Shown: piece by piece, positions 38,199 to 47,505 of the stretch
Numbering within the stretch: the first letter of the stretch is position 1
How the letters are laid out: each line of letters starts with the position of its first letter
NCBI GenBank assembly: GCA_001657295.1
Contig: LYSW01000012.1
Span: 2,572 to 66,571, forward strand
Length of the DNA: 64,000 bases
Source of the DNA: Oceanicaulis sp. BBD 1991-10
Lineage (GTDB): Bacteria; Pseudomonadota; Alphaproteobacteria; Caulobacterales; Maricaulaceae
Reading direction: 5' to 3'
Position numbers and translations under genes: made by a program
The notes under the pieces: model-generated
Seen by the model: only the letters and a program-made list of their open reading frames with translations
Database searches by the model: none
What the model was told of the DNA's origin: nothing

Positions 38199-38962
38199 TG
38201 GGCGTTGAGGCTTACATCCCGTCCGGCGGCCTGATCGGCAAGCTGAAGCGTCAGGCGGTGCGCCGGCTGGCGAAGTCGCCTCTGGCGATCTCGCTGGAAC
38301 GCACCCTGGTGAGCTTCAGCTTTGATGATTTTCCAAGGTCCGCCGCCATGGCGGGCGCGGACATTCTGGAACGCCATGGCTGGCGCGGCACGTTTTTCGC
38401 GGGCGGCGGTTTCGCCGGCGGCGAAAACCATCTCGGCAAGATGTTCGATATCGCGGACCTTAAGCGTCTTCATGGCGACGGCCACGAGATCGCCTGTCAC
38501 ACCTATTCCCATATCGACATCGCCAAGACGCCGATCACCGATGTCGAGGCCGAGATCGACCGCAATCGCGCCTTTCTGGACGCCTGCGGCTTTGATGCGC
38601 CATTCCAGACCTTCGCCTATCCTTATGGCGAGGCGAGCCTCGCGGCCAAGCGCGCGCTGACCCGCCGCTTCAACGTGCTGCGCGGGGTCAGGCCCGGCAT
38701 CAATCGCGGGATCGCAGACCGCGCCCTCCTGTTCGCCGTGCCCCTCGATGGCGGCGAGCGCGGCCTCCGGCGCGCCTTGCAATGGATCGAAAACGCCAGG
38801 CGCAATCCGGGCTGGCTGATCTTTTATGGCCATGACGTCCGCGAACAGCCGGGGCCGTGGGGCTGCACTCCGCAATTCCTCGAAACAGTATGCCTGGCGG
38901 TCGCGGACGCCGGTTTCGATGTGGACACGATCGCCGGCGCCTATGAAAGGCTGACCCGATGA
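38198..38962 (+). CDS. Polysaccharide deacetylase (NodB-like)
   Basis: SFSFDDFPRSAAMAGADILERHGWRGTFF; GHEIACHTYSHIDIAKT; FAYPYGEAS. Confidence 0.9.
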   Translation: MGVEAYIPSGGLIGKLKRQAVRRLAKSPLAISLERTLVSFSFDDFPRSAAMAGADILERHGWRGTFFAGGGFAGGENHLGKMFDIADLKRLHGDGHEIACHTYSHIDIAKTPITDVEAEIDRNRAFLDACGFDAPFQTFAYPYGEASLAAKRALTRRFNVLRGVRPGINRGIADRALLFAVPLDGGERGLRRALQWIENARRNPGWLIFYGHDVREQPGPWGCTPQFLETVCLAVADAGFDVDTIAGAYERLTR

Positions 38963-39894
38963 ACCTCGCGGTCCTGATCCCGACATTTCGCCGCAATGCC
39001 GGGCTGGAGAGGGCGCTCAACAGCGTGTTCGCTCAAGAGCTTCATCCCGATGAGATCATCATCTCGGACAATTCACCCGAAGCCGGCGCGCGTGATCTCG
39101 TTGATGCAATGCGCCTCGGCGCGCCCTGCCCGCTGGTCTATGTCCATGCGTCCGTGCCTGGCGTCGCCAATGCCCGCAACGCCGGCTTCGCGGCCACCAA
39201 AGCGCAGCGCATCGCGCAGCTTGATGATGATGAGAGCGCGGCGCCGGATTGGCTGGCCTCGCTGGTCGCCATGTCGGACCAAACCGGCGCGGCCGTGGTA
39301 TTCGGCCCGGTGCGGGCGGCGCGCGGCGAAAGCACGGCCGATGCCGTCGCGATGGCCTGGGCCGATCGGCTATACGCCCGCACGCCGGTCCTGGACGATG
39401 GATTGATCGACGCGCCCTGGGGCTGCGGCAATTCGCTGATCGACCGGAGCGCATGCGCTCTGCCCGACCCGGTGTTCGACCTTCAGACCAATGATATCGG
39501 CGGCGAGGATGATCTCTTATTCGCCGACATCGCCCGACGCGGCGGCCGCCTCGCCTGGGCGGGCGATGCGCTGGTCTACGAACATGTCGACCCGGCGCGG
39601 CTGACCCGCGCCGCCCTGTTCCGGCGCAGCTTCGCTTTCGGCCAGGGCCCCAGCCAGACCGCCGCCGATCAGAAACGCTGGCATGGCGTCGCGATGTGGA
39701 TGGCCGTCGGCGCTCTGCAAGCCGCCGCTTTCGGACCTGCGGCCTGTTTGATGGACGCGGCCGGTCTGGGGCCGTCGCGCTTGCGCGCCCAGCTGCTTGA
39801 TCGCGCCAGCCAGGGCGTCGGCAAGCTGGCCTGGCTGAACCGGTTTGCGCCGCGCCTTTACGGCGCCGCGCTCGCCAAGGCCGATCAGCCCTGA
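38959..39894 (+). CDS. GT2 family glycosyltransferase
   Basis: LAVLIPTFRRNAGLERALNSVFAQELHPDEIIISDNSP; AQLDDDESAAPDWLASL. Confidence 0.9.
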   Translation: MNLAVLIPTFRRNAGLERALNSVFAQELHPDEIIISDNSPEAGARDLVDAMRLGAPCPLVYVHASVPGVANARNAGFAATKAQRIAQLDDDESAAPDWLASLVAMSDQTGAAVVFGPVRAARGESTADAVAMAWADRLYARTPVLDDGLIDAPWGCGNSLIDRSACALPDPVFDLQTNDIGGEDDLLFADIARRGGRLAWAGDALVYEHVDPARLTRAALFRRSFAFGQGPSQTAADQKRWHGVAMWMAVGALQAAAFGPAACLMDAAGLGPSRLRAQLLDRASQGVGKLAWLNRFAPRLYGAALAKADQP

Positions 39895-40229
39895 AGATGC
39901 ATTTGGCCGGTCGCCGGGTCGATGCGCCAATGGGGCAGGCCCGCCTCGATCCATTCGGTGATGCCGCCGGCCAGATGGGCGTCGACGTCCACGCCATCGG
40001 CCTGGCACGCCTCGATCGCGCGCGCGGACCGTCCGCCGGCTTTACAATGCAGAACAACCTTGCGCCCATGCCCGGTCGGCATGGCGGCAGGATCGAACGT
40101 GGACAACGGCATCAGCAAGGCTCCGGGAATGCGCGCTTCGTGATATTCGCCCGCTTCGCGCACGTCCACGAGGATGATTTCGCCTTTTTCCAGCGCCTCG
40201 GCGGTTTGTTGCACCGTCCAGTTTTCCAT
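39885..40229 (-). CDS. Rhodanese-like domain protein
   Basis: EIILVDVREAGEYHEARIPGALLMPLSTF; VVLHCKAGGRSARA active-site Cys. Confidence 0.9.
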   Translation of the reverse strand: MENWTVQQTAEALEKGEIILVDVREAGEYHEARIPGALLMPLSTFDPAAMPTGHGRKVVLHCKAGGRSARAIEACQADGVDVDAHLAGGITEWIEAGLPHWRIDPATGQMHLQG

Positions 40230-40305
40230 TTATATGCTCCCGCGTTCGGTCTGCGCCGCGTTTGGCGCGCTGACCGTCATGTAAGGGCTCAATGAGACGA
40301 ACACC

Positions 40306-41172
40306 ATGCTGCGTCCAGATGTTCACGCCGTTTTTGACCCGCAGAGCAACACCATCAGCTATGTGGTGGCCTGTCCGGACACTAAAGCCTGCGCCATCAT
40401 CGATCCGGTGCTCGATTTCGATCTTGCGAGCGGGCGGACCGGCCAGGACAGCGCGAAAAAGCTGATCGGCCTGATCGAGGATCACGGTCTGAAGCCGGAG
40501 ATGATCCTGGAGACGCATGTCCATGCCGACCACATTTCGGCCGCGCCCTGGCTGAAGCAGCGCTTCGGCTGTCCCATCGTGATCGGCGACGCGATCAGCG
40601 AGACCCAGAAGGCCTTCGCCCCCGTCTATGCGCTGGAATCGGAAATCTCCGGCTCCGGTGCGGAATTTGACCGGCTGCTGGCGGACGAAGAAGGCTTCAC
40701 GATCGGCGCGCTGGACTGCCGGGCGCTTCATACGCCCGGCCACACGCCGGCCTGCATGACCTATATCATCGGCGACGCCGGCTTTGTCGGCGACACGCTG
40801 TTCATGCCCGACTTCGGCACCGCGCGCTGCGATTTTCCCGGCGGTTGCGCGCGCGAGCTTTACCGCTCGATCCAGAAAATCTTCGCCCTGCCCGATGAGA
40901 CGCGCTTGTTCATGTGCCATGACTACAAAGCGCCCGGCCGGGCCGATTTCGCCTGGGAGACCACGGTGGGCGAGCAGCGCGCGCGCAATGTCCATGTCGG
41001 CGGATCTGTAAGCGAAGACGCGTTCGTCGCCATGCGCACGAGCCGCGACGCCAAGCTGGGCACGCCCAAGCTGATGCTGCCCTCGGTCCAGACCAATATC
41101 CGCGCCGGCCAGCTGCCGGGCGCCGATGACCAGGGCCGCGTCTTCCTCAAGCTTCCCATCGACGCGCTTTAG
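40306..41172 (+). CDS. MBL-fold hydrolase, persulfide dioxygenase-like
   Basis: ILETHVHADHISAAPWLKQRFG; HTPGHTPACMTYIIGDAGFVGDTLFMPDFGTARCDFPGG. Confidence 0.87.
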   Translation: MLRPDVHAVFDPQSNTISYVVACPDTKACAIIDPVLDFDLASGRTGQDSAKKLIGLIEDHGLKPEMILETHVHADHISAAPWLKQRFGCPIVIGDAISETQKAFAPVYALESEISGSGAEFDRLLADEEGFTIGALDCRALHTPGHTPACMTYIIGDAGFVGDTLFMPDFGTARCDFPGGCARELYRSIQKIFALPDETRLFMCHDYKAPGRADFAWETTVGEQRARNVHVGGSVSEDAFVAMRTSRDAKLGTPKLMLPSVQTNIRAGQLPGADDQGRVFLKLPIDAL

Positions 41173-41233
41173 CCCGAACCCCATTTCGGTTCCGTGTTAA
41201 GCTCCCGCGGGCGCATGCAGGGAGACATGAGTG

Positions 41234-41587
41234 ATGAGCTATGTGGAAGGCTTCGTCCTGCCGATCTCAAAGGACAACAAGCAGGCCTATATCGATCATG
41301 CGCTGTATTGCGCGGATGTGTTCAAGGAATACGGCATGACCGCCATGGTCGAGTGCTGGGGCGATGACGTGCCGGACGGCAAGATCAACTCCATGCGCAC
41401 CGCGGTGCTGCTGGAAGAGGGTGAGACCGTCGTGTTTTCCTGGATGACCTGGCCGGACAAGGCGACGCGGGATGCCGGCTGGGAGAAGATCATGGCCGAT
41501 CCGCGCATGGCGCCCGGCGCCGTCGAGATTCCATTTGACGGCAAGCGCATGATTTTCGGGGGATTTGTGCCAATCGTCGAGATCTAG
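41234..41587 (+). CDS. DUF1428 family protein
   Basis: MSYVEGFVLPISKDNKQAYIDHALYCADVFKEYGMTAMVECWGDDVPDGKIN. Confidence 0.88.
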   Translation: MSYVEGFVLPISKDNKQAYIDHALYCADVFKEYGMTAMVECWGDDVPDGKINSMRTAVLLEEGETVVFSWMTWPDKATRDAGWEKIMADPRMAPGAVEIPFDGKRMIFGGFVPIVEI

Positions 41588-41819
41588 GCCCGCCGCCTTG
41601 GCGATCGGCGATGTTTGCCTGGACGCCTTTGATCCGGTCCCGGCCGATCTGAGAGACGTCGGGACCGGCCGTCTTCGTTTCGATGATCAGGACAAGATGC
41701 GTCCGGCGGTCCGGCCTTGCGGCCGAGCCTTGGCCGGGACCGGACGCTGGGCGGCTTTTTGATGACGCGCTGACCGCCAGCCATTAGCGTCTTCGCGTCT
41801 TGAACGAAGGAGCGCCGCC

Positions 41820-42797
41820 ATGGCCGTCGAAGACCAGGTCCCCACCCAGTCCGGATTTCCCGCCAAATCCACCGGCGCCGAAGTGCTTGAGGGCGTCGAC
41901 CTGACGGGCCAGACCGCGATCGTCACCGGGGGTTATAGCGGGATCGGTCTGGAGACGGTGCGGGCTCTCCTGGACCGCGGCGCATCGGTCATCGTGCCCG
42001 TGCGGTCCCCGGAGAAAGCCGCCGAGGCGCTATCAGGCCTGAACGGCGACGTGTCCACCGCCGTGATGGATCTGGGGGATCTGACGTCGGTGCGCGCCTT
42101 CGTGGAGGAGATGACCGGCGCCCTCTCCCGCCTTGATCTTCTGATCAACAACGCCGGCATCATGGCCTGTCCGGAGGCGCGGGTCGGTCCGGGATGGGAA
42201 AGCCAGTTCGGGATCAATCATATGGGCCATTTCGCGCTGACCGCCGGATTGACGCCGCTGCTGCAGCGCACAGAGAACGCCCGCGTGGTGGCCCTGTCCT
42301 CCACCGCCCACAAGATGTCCGACATCCTGTGGGACGACATCCAGTATCAGCGCACGCCATACGACAAGTGGCGGGCCTATGGTCAGGCGAAGACCGCCAA
42401 CGCCCTGTTTGCAAACGGCTTGTCGCGCCGGCTGAAGCCGAGCGGCGGGCTGGCGTTCGCGGTCCATCCCGGCGGCATCTTCACGCCGCTGCAGCGTCAT
42501 TTGCCCAAAGAAGAGCAGATCGCTCTGGGCTGGCTTGGCCCGGATGGAGCGCCCTCGGAACAGGCGCGCGCGCTTTTCAAAACGCCCGAGCAAGGCTGCT
42601 CGACAACGCTATGGGCGGCCAGCTCGCCACTGCTTGCGGGCAAGCCGGGCGTGTATTGCGAAGATTGCGACATCGCGCCGCCGACCGATCCGGAAAGCCC
42701 GGCTGCGCGCTATCAGGGCGTCAACGCCCATGCCTGCAGCGACGAGAGCGCCGAGCGGCTCTGGGAGATCAGCGAAGACTTGCTGGCGCAGGCTTAA
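41820..42797 (+). CDS. Short-chain dehydrogenase/reductase
   Basis: TAIVTGGYSGIGLETVRALLDRGA; LINNAGIMACPE; YGQAKTANALF. Confidence 0.92.
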   Translation: MAVEDQVPTQSGFPAKSTGAEVLEGVDLTGQTAIVTGGYSGIGLETVRALLDRGASVIVPVRSPEKAAEALSGLNGDVSTAVMDLGDLTSVRAFVEEMTGALSRLDLLINNAGIMACPEARVGPGWESQFGINHMGHFALTAGLTPLLQRTENARVVALSSTAHKMSDILWDDIQYQRTPYDKWRAYGQAKTANALFANGLSRRLKPSGGLAFAVHPGGIFTPLQRHLPKEEQIALGWLGPDGAPSEQARALFKTPEQGCSTTLWAASSPLLAGKPGVYCEDCDIAPPTDPESPAARYQGVNAHACSDESAERLWEISEDLLAQA

Positions 42798-42800
42798 ACG

Positions 42801-43547
42801 TCAGAAGCGGAAGCGTCCGCGCACGCCGAAATAGCCCGTGACGCCTTCGCCCACTTCAACCTCGTGGGAGGTGGCGCTGCTCAATTCGGTGTTGACCTCA
42901 TAGCCGCCCTGAATCTGGGCGCCGCCGTAAAAACCCCAGCGGAAATCATCAAACCGGCATTCCGGCCTGTCCCATTCCACGGCCAGGTCGAATCCGCCGG
43001 CCGGGACGAGTTCGGTCCCCGATTCAGAGCGGGTATAGCTGCCCGCGACGTCGAGATCCCAGCTCGAGACCCGCCCGCCGGCATAGCCGCGGCCGATGAC
43101 CTGCATGCCCGCGGCGCGCCAGAGAATGTGCTCATAGCCCAAGAAGCCCGACACATCATTCGGGTTCAACTTGAACCGCGTCTCCACCGAACTGCATCCG
43201 GAGGACTGACAGACTTCGACATCAACAGACGCCCCCGGCGCCGCCCAGATTCCGGCGAAGAACCGGCCGCGCCCATCGCCGATCGGCGGAAAGGACACGA
43301 AGGCGTCGATCCCGGGATCGGTGCTGTTCACGCTCACCGTATCGGAATAGCGGCCGCCGCCATAATCGGTGTTCACGGTGACATCCACGCCGTAATAGCG
43401 GATCTCCGTGCCCAGACCGAAGCGAAAGCGCGGCTCCGTCCCGTTCGGCTGCGCCAGCGCGGGCGACGCGCCGACTAAAAAGAGCGCCAGAACGCAGGCG
43501 GTTTTGTTTGCGGATTTCCGGAGGAAAAACGATCGATCCACCATCAA
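42801..43547 (-). CDS. Putative outer-membrane beta-barrel protein
   Basis: Signal peptide ALFLVGASPALAQ; alternating beta pattern, C-terminal GYFGVRGRFRF ending in Phe. Confidence 0.6.
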   Translation of the reverse strand: MMVDRSFFLRKSANKTACVLALFLVGASPALAQPNGTEPRFRFGLGTEIRYYGVDVTVNTDYGGGRYSDTVSVNSTDPGIDAFVSFPPIGDGRGRFFAGIWAAPGASVDVEVCQSSGCSSVETRFKLNPNDVSGFLGYEHILWRAAGMQVIGRGYAGGRVSSWDLDVAGSYTRSESGTELVPAGGFDLAVEWDRPECRFDDFRWGFYGGAQIQGGYEVNTELSSATSHEVEVGEGVTGYFGVRGRFRF

Positions 43548-43749
43548 GACACATGCCCCTTATGCCAATTCGATAACAACCGTTCATTGAACGTAGCACA
43601 GAAGAATGTCCGCACCAAATTTATGGGTATTGGATCAGCCCGGCGCCCCGTCGCGCCTCCTGGCGCGAACCCTCACCTCACAGCTCTAAGACAGGCTCGG
43701 CGCATTGCTTGTTCGGCGGGACGCCGCTGACGCGGACTGGCCGGGACCT

Positions 43750-44832
43750 TTAGTCTTCGAAGACAATGTCCGGCGCAGGCCGGTTGGCGATGGCGGCCTG
43801 ATGCAGCATGGCGTCGGCGGCGCGTTCAAACGCCTTGGCCACCGGCCCCTCCCCGGCGGCCACCAGGTGGCCCGCGTCGCTCGCTTCGCGCAATTCGGGA
43901 TGCAGCGGGATTTCGCCCAGGAAAGGCGCGCCGATCAGCTCGGCCTCGGCCCGCGCGCCGCCCCGGCCGAAAATCTCGCTGGGTTCGCCGCAATGGGGGC
44001 AGAGGAAGAAGCTCATATTCTCCACCATGCCCAGAATGGGGATGGCGGTGCGGTCAAACAGCGCCGCGGCCTTCTTGGCGTCGTCCAGCGCCAGGTTTTG
44101 AGGCGTAGACACGATGACCACGCCGGAAATCGGCGCGCCCTGGGCGACCGCCAATTGCACGTCGCCGGTGCCCGGCGGCATGTCGATGATCAGAATGTCG
44201 AGATCGCCCCAATTCACCTCGCCCAAGAATTGACGGACCGCGCCGGTGACCATGGGCGCGCGCCAGACCACGGGATCGCGCTCGCCGACCAGAAAGCCCA
44301 TGGAGACCAGCTTCACGCCATGGGCCTCAAGCGGCTCGATGCCCGCCTTGGTCTTCTGGAGCCCGGGCGCCTCGGTCAGGCCGAACAGGCGCGGCGCGCT
44401 GGGTCCGTAAATGTCCGCATCCATCAGCCCGGTCTTCAGCCCGAGCTTGACGCAGGCGGCGGCGAGATTGGCCGCCACGGTGGACTTGCCCACACCGCCC
44501 TTGCCCGAGGCCACGGCGACGACGAAGCGCGCCGGCGGGGCCAGCGGTTGGCTGGACGCCGGCTGAGGCTTGGAGGCGCCGCGCGCGAGCGTGGTTTCAA
44601 TGATGACGCGCGTGCGCTCCACTTCGGCCAGCGCGGTGAGCGCCGCGTCGACCGCCGCGCGCAGGGCCGTGATGTCCTCGCCCTCCTGGCCGGGTTTGAG
44701 CACCAGCGTGGCGACGCCGTCCTTCAAATCGATGGCGTCGATGCGGCCGGACGTCGACAGCGGCGCGCCGCTGGACGGGTCGGCGACGGCGGATAAGGCT
44801 TGGTGCAGTGCGTCGGTCATGACCGATGACAT
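43750..44832 (-). CDS. apbC: Mrp/NBP35-family Fe-S carrier ATPase
   Basis: VAVASGKGGVGKSTVAANLAAA; IIDMPPGTGDVQL; MSFFLCPHCGEPSEIFGRGG. Confidence 0.93.
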   Translation of the reverse strand: MSSVMTDALHQALSAVADPSSGAPLSTSGRIDAIDLKDGVATLVLKPGQEGEDITALRAAVDAALTALAEVERTRVIIETTLARGASKPQPASSQPLAPPARFVVAVASGKGGVGKSTVAANLAAACVKLGLKTGLMDADIYGPSAPRLFGLTEAPGLQKTKAGIEPLEAHGVKLVSMGFLVGERDPVVWRAPMVTGAVRQFLGEVNWGDLDILIIDMPPGTGDVQLAVAQGAPISGVVIVSTPQNLALDDAKKAAALFDRTAIPILGMVENMSFFLCPHCGEPSEIFGRGGARAEAELIGAPFLGEIPLHPELREASDAGHLVAAGEGPVAKAFERAADAMLHQAAIANRPAPDIVFED

Positions 44833-44935
44833 AGGCGAGCGCGGCGCCTTTCGAAAGCCCGCTGCGCGCCAACTGCAGCGCCAAGCGCTTAAGACGCCTT
44901 GATTGCGCCAAGCCTTCGCGGCTACACCGGTAAAT

Positions 44936-45026
44936 GGAGACGTGGCCGAGTGGTCGAAGGCGCTCCCCTGCTAAGGGAGTATACCTCAAAAGGGTATCGA
45001 GGGTTCGAATCCCTTCGTCTCCGCCA
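44936..45026 (+). tRNA. tRNA-Ser(GCT)
   Basis: GGAGACGTGGCCGAGTGGTCGAAGGCGCTCCCCTGCTAAGGGAGTATACCTCAAAAGGGTATCGAGGGTTCGAATCCCTTCGTCTCCGCCA; long variable arm. Confidence 0.96.
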
Positions 45027-45067
45027 GATCTTTCCTGTTTGACGCGCGCCCTGCTTGATGCCTGGGC

Positions 45068-45937
45068 CTAACGGCCCAGCGTCTCCTCGCGCACGCGCTC
45101 AGCGAACAGATCCGGCATCTCCATCAAGCTGAGAGCCATATACATCACAGCCCGGCGATGATCAGTCTCGGAGACCGGGACCACGATCCGTCCCTGCGTC
45201 GGAGAATTACGGCCAAAATCGATCCGTCCGATCAGCGCGCCGTCCTGGGTGATGGTGTATCCCTCGACGGAGCGCGCGCCCATCATCCCCGCGTCTCGAA
45301 AACCGGCCGGCAGAGCTTGGAAGCTTTGGCCGTCAAAGACCATGTCCGCTCGAAGAAGCCGGCGCTGCTCCGCGATATCTTCCGTATTAAACGAGACCGA
45401 AAACCCTCCAAAGCGCGCACCGCTTTCCGCAAAGGCGGGGAGAGCGACTTCCAGGGCGATATCATTGCCCTCGGGCGTATCAGCCTGGCAGGCGTAGAGC
45501 TGTAGGGTTTGATTGGCGAAATCATACCCGGCGATCGAGCTGCCTTCGGCTCGAAGGCTGCATTGTCCGGCGATGTCTCGGGCCTCTTCCCCATCGGAGA
45601 AGGCGTAGTTGATTCTCACAGTCGATCGCGTTCGCCCGAATATCCGGCTTCGCTGCGTCGATTGGCGCGCGGAATAAGAATACTCGCTCGCCTCGATCGT
45701 GCGCCGCATCAATCCTCTGGCTCTAAGCTCGATGGTCTCGGTGGCGACGCTGTAGAGGGCGAATTGTTGCAACACCGCCGCCGGCGCGGACTCGTCGCCT
45801 GACGCCTCCCGTGACTCTTCGCCCTCCTGGGCGCCGGGCTGGTCCACGTCGCCGCTCGCATTTTGCGCGGCGGACGGAGTCGAAAGCAGCAGGACGCCCG
45901 CAATGACGGCCACCACCTTTAGTGCTAAATCGGCCAT
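45068..45937 (-). CDS. Hypothetical secreted protein
   Basis: Signal peptide (VVAVIAGVLLLSTPSAAQ); no family recognised. Confidence 0.6.
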   Translation of the reverse strand: MADLALKVVAVIAGVLLLSTPSAAQNASGDVDQPGAQEGEESREASGDESAPAAVLQQFALYSVATETIELRARGLMRRTIEASEYSYSARQSTQRSRIFGRTRSTVRINYAFSDGEEARDIAGQCSLRAEGSSIAGYDFANQTLQLYACQADTPEGNDIALEVALPAFAESGARFGGFSVSFNTEDIAEQRRLLRADMVFDGQSFQALPAGFRDAGMMGARSVEGYTITQDGALIGRIDFGRNSPTQGRIVVPVSETDHRRAVMYMALSLMEMPDLFAERVREETLGR

Positions 45938-46183
45938 ACTATCCCCCCTGTATTTTTGCTTTTATATCATCTGTGAATAATCCGAGCTAATTTTGAATTG
46001 AAGAACATATTCTGGCTCCGCCAGAATTGCGCCCTTGTTTGCGCTAACATATTATTTTATATGTATAATCACAAACTCAGACAGATTTGATCTACACTCA
46101 GATACGACTTTAAGTATATTTTGGCGCATGCTTGAAGCGCATCTGCAGCCACCGCCCAATAAGGCACCTTAGACGGCGCCGCT

Positions 46184-46798
46184 TCACGGTTCGCTGAAAC
46201 GCGAGAGCCAGAGCCCGAACGCGATCAGACATCCATAGATCACAGATTCCAGGCCCCGCTGGATCAAGCCGACCTGCGGATGCTCCGGCGCCAGCGAAAG
46301 AAAGAGCGCCAAGCCGACGGCCCCGCACGCAATCCCGGCGATCATGAGCCGCCGCGCGCCCAAGCGTCCGACAGCAACGGCCAGCAGCGCGATCCCGGTC
46401 AGACCGCTGAGATAAGCCACGGCGCCAGCCAGCATGTGGATCCGGTGCGTCGCACTTGGATCGACCGGCCGGCAATCCGTGTCACAAGGCGCCAGCGCGC
46501 CGATGATCAGGCCGAGGGCGTAGACCGCCAACACAGAAAGCCCGGCCAGCGCCAGTCCACGGCGGCGCATCGCCGCCGCCGCCAGGCAGAGAAATGCGAG
46601 CAACAAAAGTTCGGCCGGGATGAATCCGAATCCGTTCATCGCCCAGGCGCCGGACGTCCCCGTCGCGCCGAGCTCGCTCATGAATTGCGCGCTATGGCTA
46701 TAGCCCGGCCGCAGCGCGCCCGCGATCAGAACTGAGGCGGCGAGCCAGATTGCGCTCGCGATGGGCAGGAGCGCCGTGAGGCGGCGGGACAAGGTCAT
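46184..46798 (-). CDS. DUF998-like membrane protein
   Basis: Six-TM pattern; LRPGYSHSAQFMSELGATGTSGAWAMNGFGFIPAELL. Confidence 0.75.
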   Translation of the reverse strand: MTLSRRLTALLPIASAIWLAASVLIAGALRPGYSHSAQFMSELGATGTSGAWAMNGFGFIPAELLLLAFLCLAAAAMRRRGLALAGLSVLAVYALGLIIGALAPCDTDCRPVDPSATHRIHMLAGAVAYLSGLTGIALLAVAVGRLGARRLMIAGIACGAVGLALFLSLAPEHPQVGLIQRGLESVIYGCLIAFGLWLSRFSEP

Positions 46799-46834
46799 GC
46801 ACGTCCTGTCTTGAAAGGATGAACGCCGAACGTG

Positions 46835-47281
46835 TCAGACTCTCTGAAAGCGCGCGACCGCCTCGACGATGCCCAGCGCGGCGCCATGGGCGGCGAGCCC
46901 CACCGTCCACCAGAGCATCGGCCATTTCATGATGAAGCTGTCTCCGCCCATCCCCAGGCTGATCGCGAGAAAAGTGACCATGCCGACGCCATAGCCGGCC
47001 AGATGGATGTAGAAGGACAGATGGACGCCCGCCCGCGCCTTCGACATGCGCCCTTTCGCCAGCGCCGCCACTTCCGCCTCCACGTCAACGCTGAGCGCCA
47101 TGACCTCGACATCGAAGGCCGACGCCAACGCCATCATCGAGTCCTGGGACGCCGGTTCGCCCTTTTCGATGCGCTGCACGGTGCGCAGCCCGAGGCCGGC
47201 CAGCTCGGCCAGGTGCTCCTGAGACCACTGCCGCTCCTCGCGCCAGCGTTTGATCTTTGCAGCGTCTGCTTTGAAAGCCAT
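46835..47281 (-). CDS. XRE-family HTH protein fused to a two-TM (2TM) domain
   Basis: IKRWREERQWSQEHLAELAGLGLRTVQRIEKGEPASQDSMMALASAF; C-terminal VHLSFYIHLAGYGVGMVTFLAI...WWTVGLAAHGAALGIVEA. Confidence 0.82.
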   Translation of the reverse strand: MAFKADAAKIKRWREERQWSQEHLAELAGLGLRTVQRIEKGEPASQDSMMALASAFDVEVMALSVDVEAEVAALAKGRMSKARAGVHLSFYIHLAGYGVGMVTFLAISLGMGGDSFIMKWPMLWWTVGLAAHGAALGIVEAVARFQRV

Positions 47282-47505
47282 GGGTGTCTCCTGTGCGAAA
47301 GATGTACTCCATTCGCCTTCAGACACCAGAGGCCGCACGTACGCGCCACGCCAGGCCTGCGCCACACACCCGCCACTCGCCCGCCAGTCGCGCGCCAAAG
47401 GGCCGCCAGCGCTGGCGCATACCCCGTCGGCATTGCCCCGCGCCGGGGCGCAGACTACAGCTTTGATCCGTCTGCGTGCTATCGCGCCCCGTTTGCCGAA
47501 GCTGA

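Noticed and set aside
44936-46140. tRNA-Ser as an integration site for a genomic island
   Set aside because: No integrase and no repeat of the tRNA 3' end found downstream
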